From Saccharina japonica (taxonomy: Eukaryota; Sar; Phaeophyceae; Laminariales; Laminariaceae): 64,000 bases of DNA. The notes below the pieces were generated by a model. The model did not search any database, was not told where the DNA came from, and saw only the letters and a program-made list of their open reading frames with translations. Of the stretch, positions 63,960 to 64,000 are shown piece by piece. Position 1 is the stretch's first letter. Every line of letters starts with the position of its first letter. Location: positions 1 to 64,000 of the forward strand of contig MEHQ01001039.1 of the NCBI GenBank assembly GCA_008828725.1. Direction: 5' to 3'. Made by a program: the position numbers and the translations under genes.

Positions 63960-64000
63960 ACCCTGCAAGACGTTGAAGGCGATGGCGCCTTGACGTACCA

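Noticed and set aside
1-64000. CRISPR array or integrated phaeovirus
   Set aside because: No regularly spaced identical repeats with unique spacers, and no viral structural or replication gene; the EsV-1-7 gene alone does not indicate an insertion because the family is native to brown algae.

Overview
This window reads as a gene-poor, transposon-saturated piece of a eukaryotic nuclear genome, most likely a brown alga (Phaeophyceae) or a close stramenopile relative. The main pointer is the one convincing gene, at 53790-56372. It encodes a protein ending in six EsV-1-7 repeats (Cys-X4-Cys-X16-Cys-X2-His-X12), a motif family best known from brown algae, including the IMMEDIATE UPRIGHT regulator of Ectocarpus, and from their phaeoviruses. 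The gene is GC-rich; the flanks are closer to balanced composition and consist almost entirely of repeats. I saw no rRNA, no functional tRNA gene, no CRISPR array and no bacterial-type operon.

Layout. 0-12 kb: a chain of exon-like segments near 1.0-1.55 kb, a CAG-rich tract, a foldback element (3586-4237), a Harbinger-like hairpin (5958-6163), and the first copies of the two dominant families. 12.1-14.4 kb: a 2.27-kb element made of degenerate 41-42 bp repeats between terminal inverted repeats. 14.4-32 kb: dense SINE, LINE-like and MITE copies, a large foldback element (18683-19542) and a hAT-like insertion with an 8-bp duplication (19680-20173). 32-46 kb: more of the same, plus a 58-bp mini-element at 44865-44922. 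46-51 kb: a 1.09-kb foldback element, two hAT-like elements with 8-bp duplications, and a four-level nest of insertions. 53.8-56.4 kb: the EsV-1-7 gene. 56.4-64 kb: sparse, with a minisatellite, a long G-run, and repeat copies again.

Repeat families as named here. SINE-1: tRNA-derived head, roughly 300-bp body, A-rich tail, about 27 copies or fragments. REP-A: sequences sharing the 3' end TTTAATGTGAAGA followed by an (AC)n or (CAA)n tail, with 5' ends cut at many positions, as for non-LTR retrotransposons; subtypes A1, A2 and A3. MITE-B: TA-flanked, CAGGACACC ends. MITE-D: GGAGGACC ends. MITE-E: about 80 bp. Element C: a conserved block of roughly 220 bp. 'Modular' elements: ends built from iterated 10-16 bp words.

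The most unusual signal is a set of very short TA-flanked words (TACCWGGTA, TACTCGTA, CTATTAATAG, TACAGCAGTA) that are hugely over-represented. Comparison of repeat copies shows several to be clean micro-insertions at TA dinucleotides. They could be excision footprints of TA-targeting transposons or a micro-insertion process of their own. All alignments were made by eye; repeat borders are good to a few bases only where target duplications are stated, otherwise to tens of bases.
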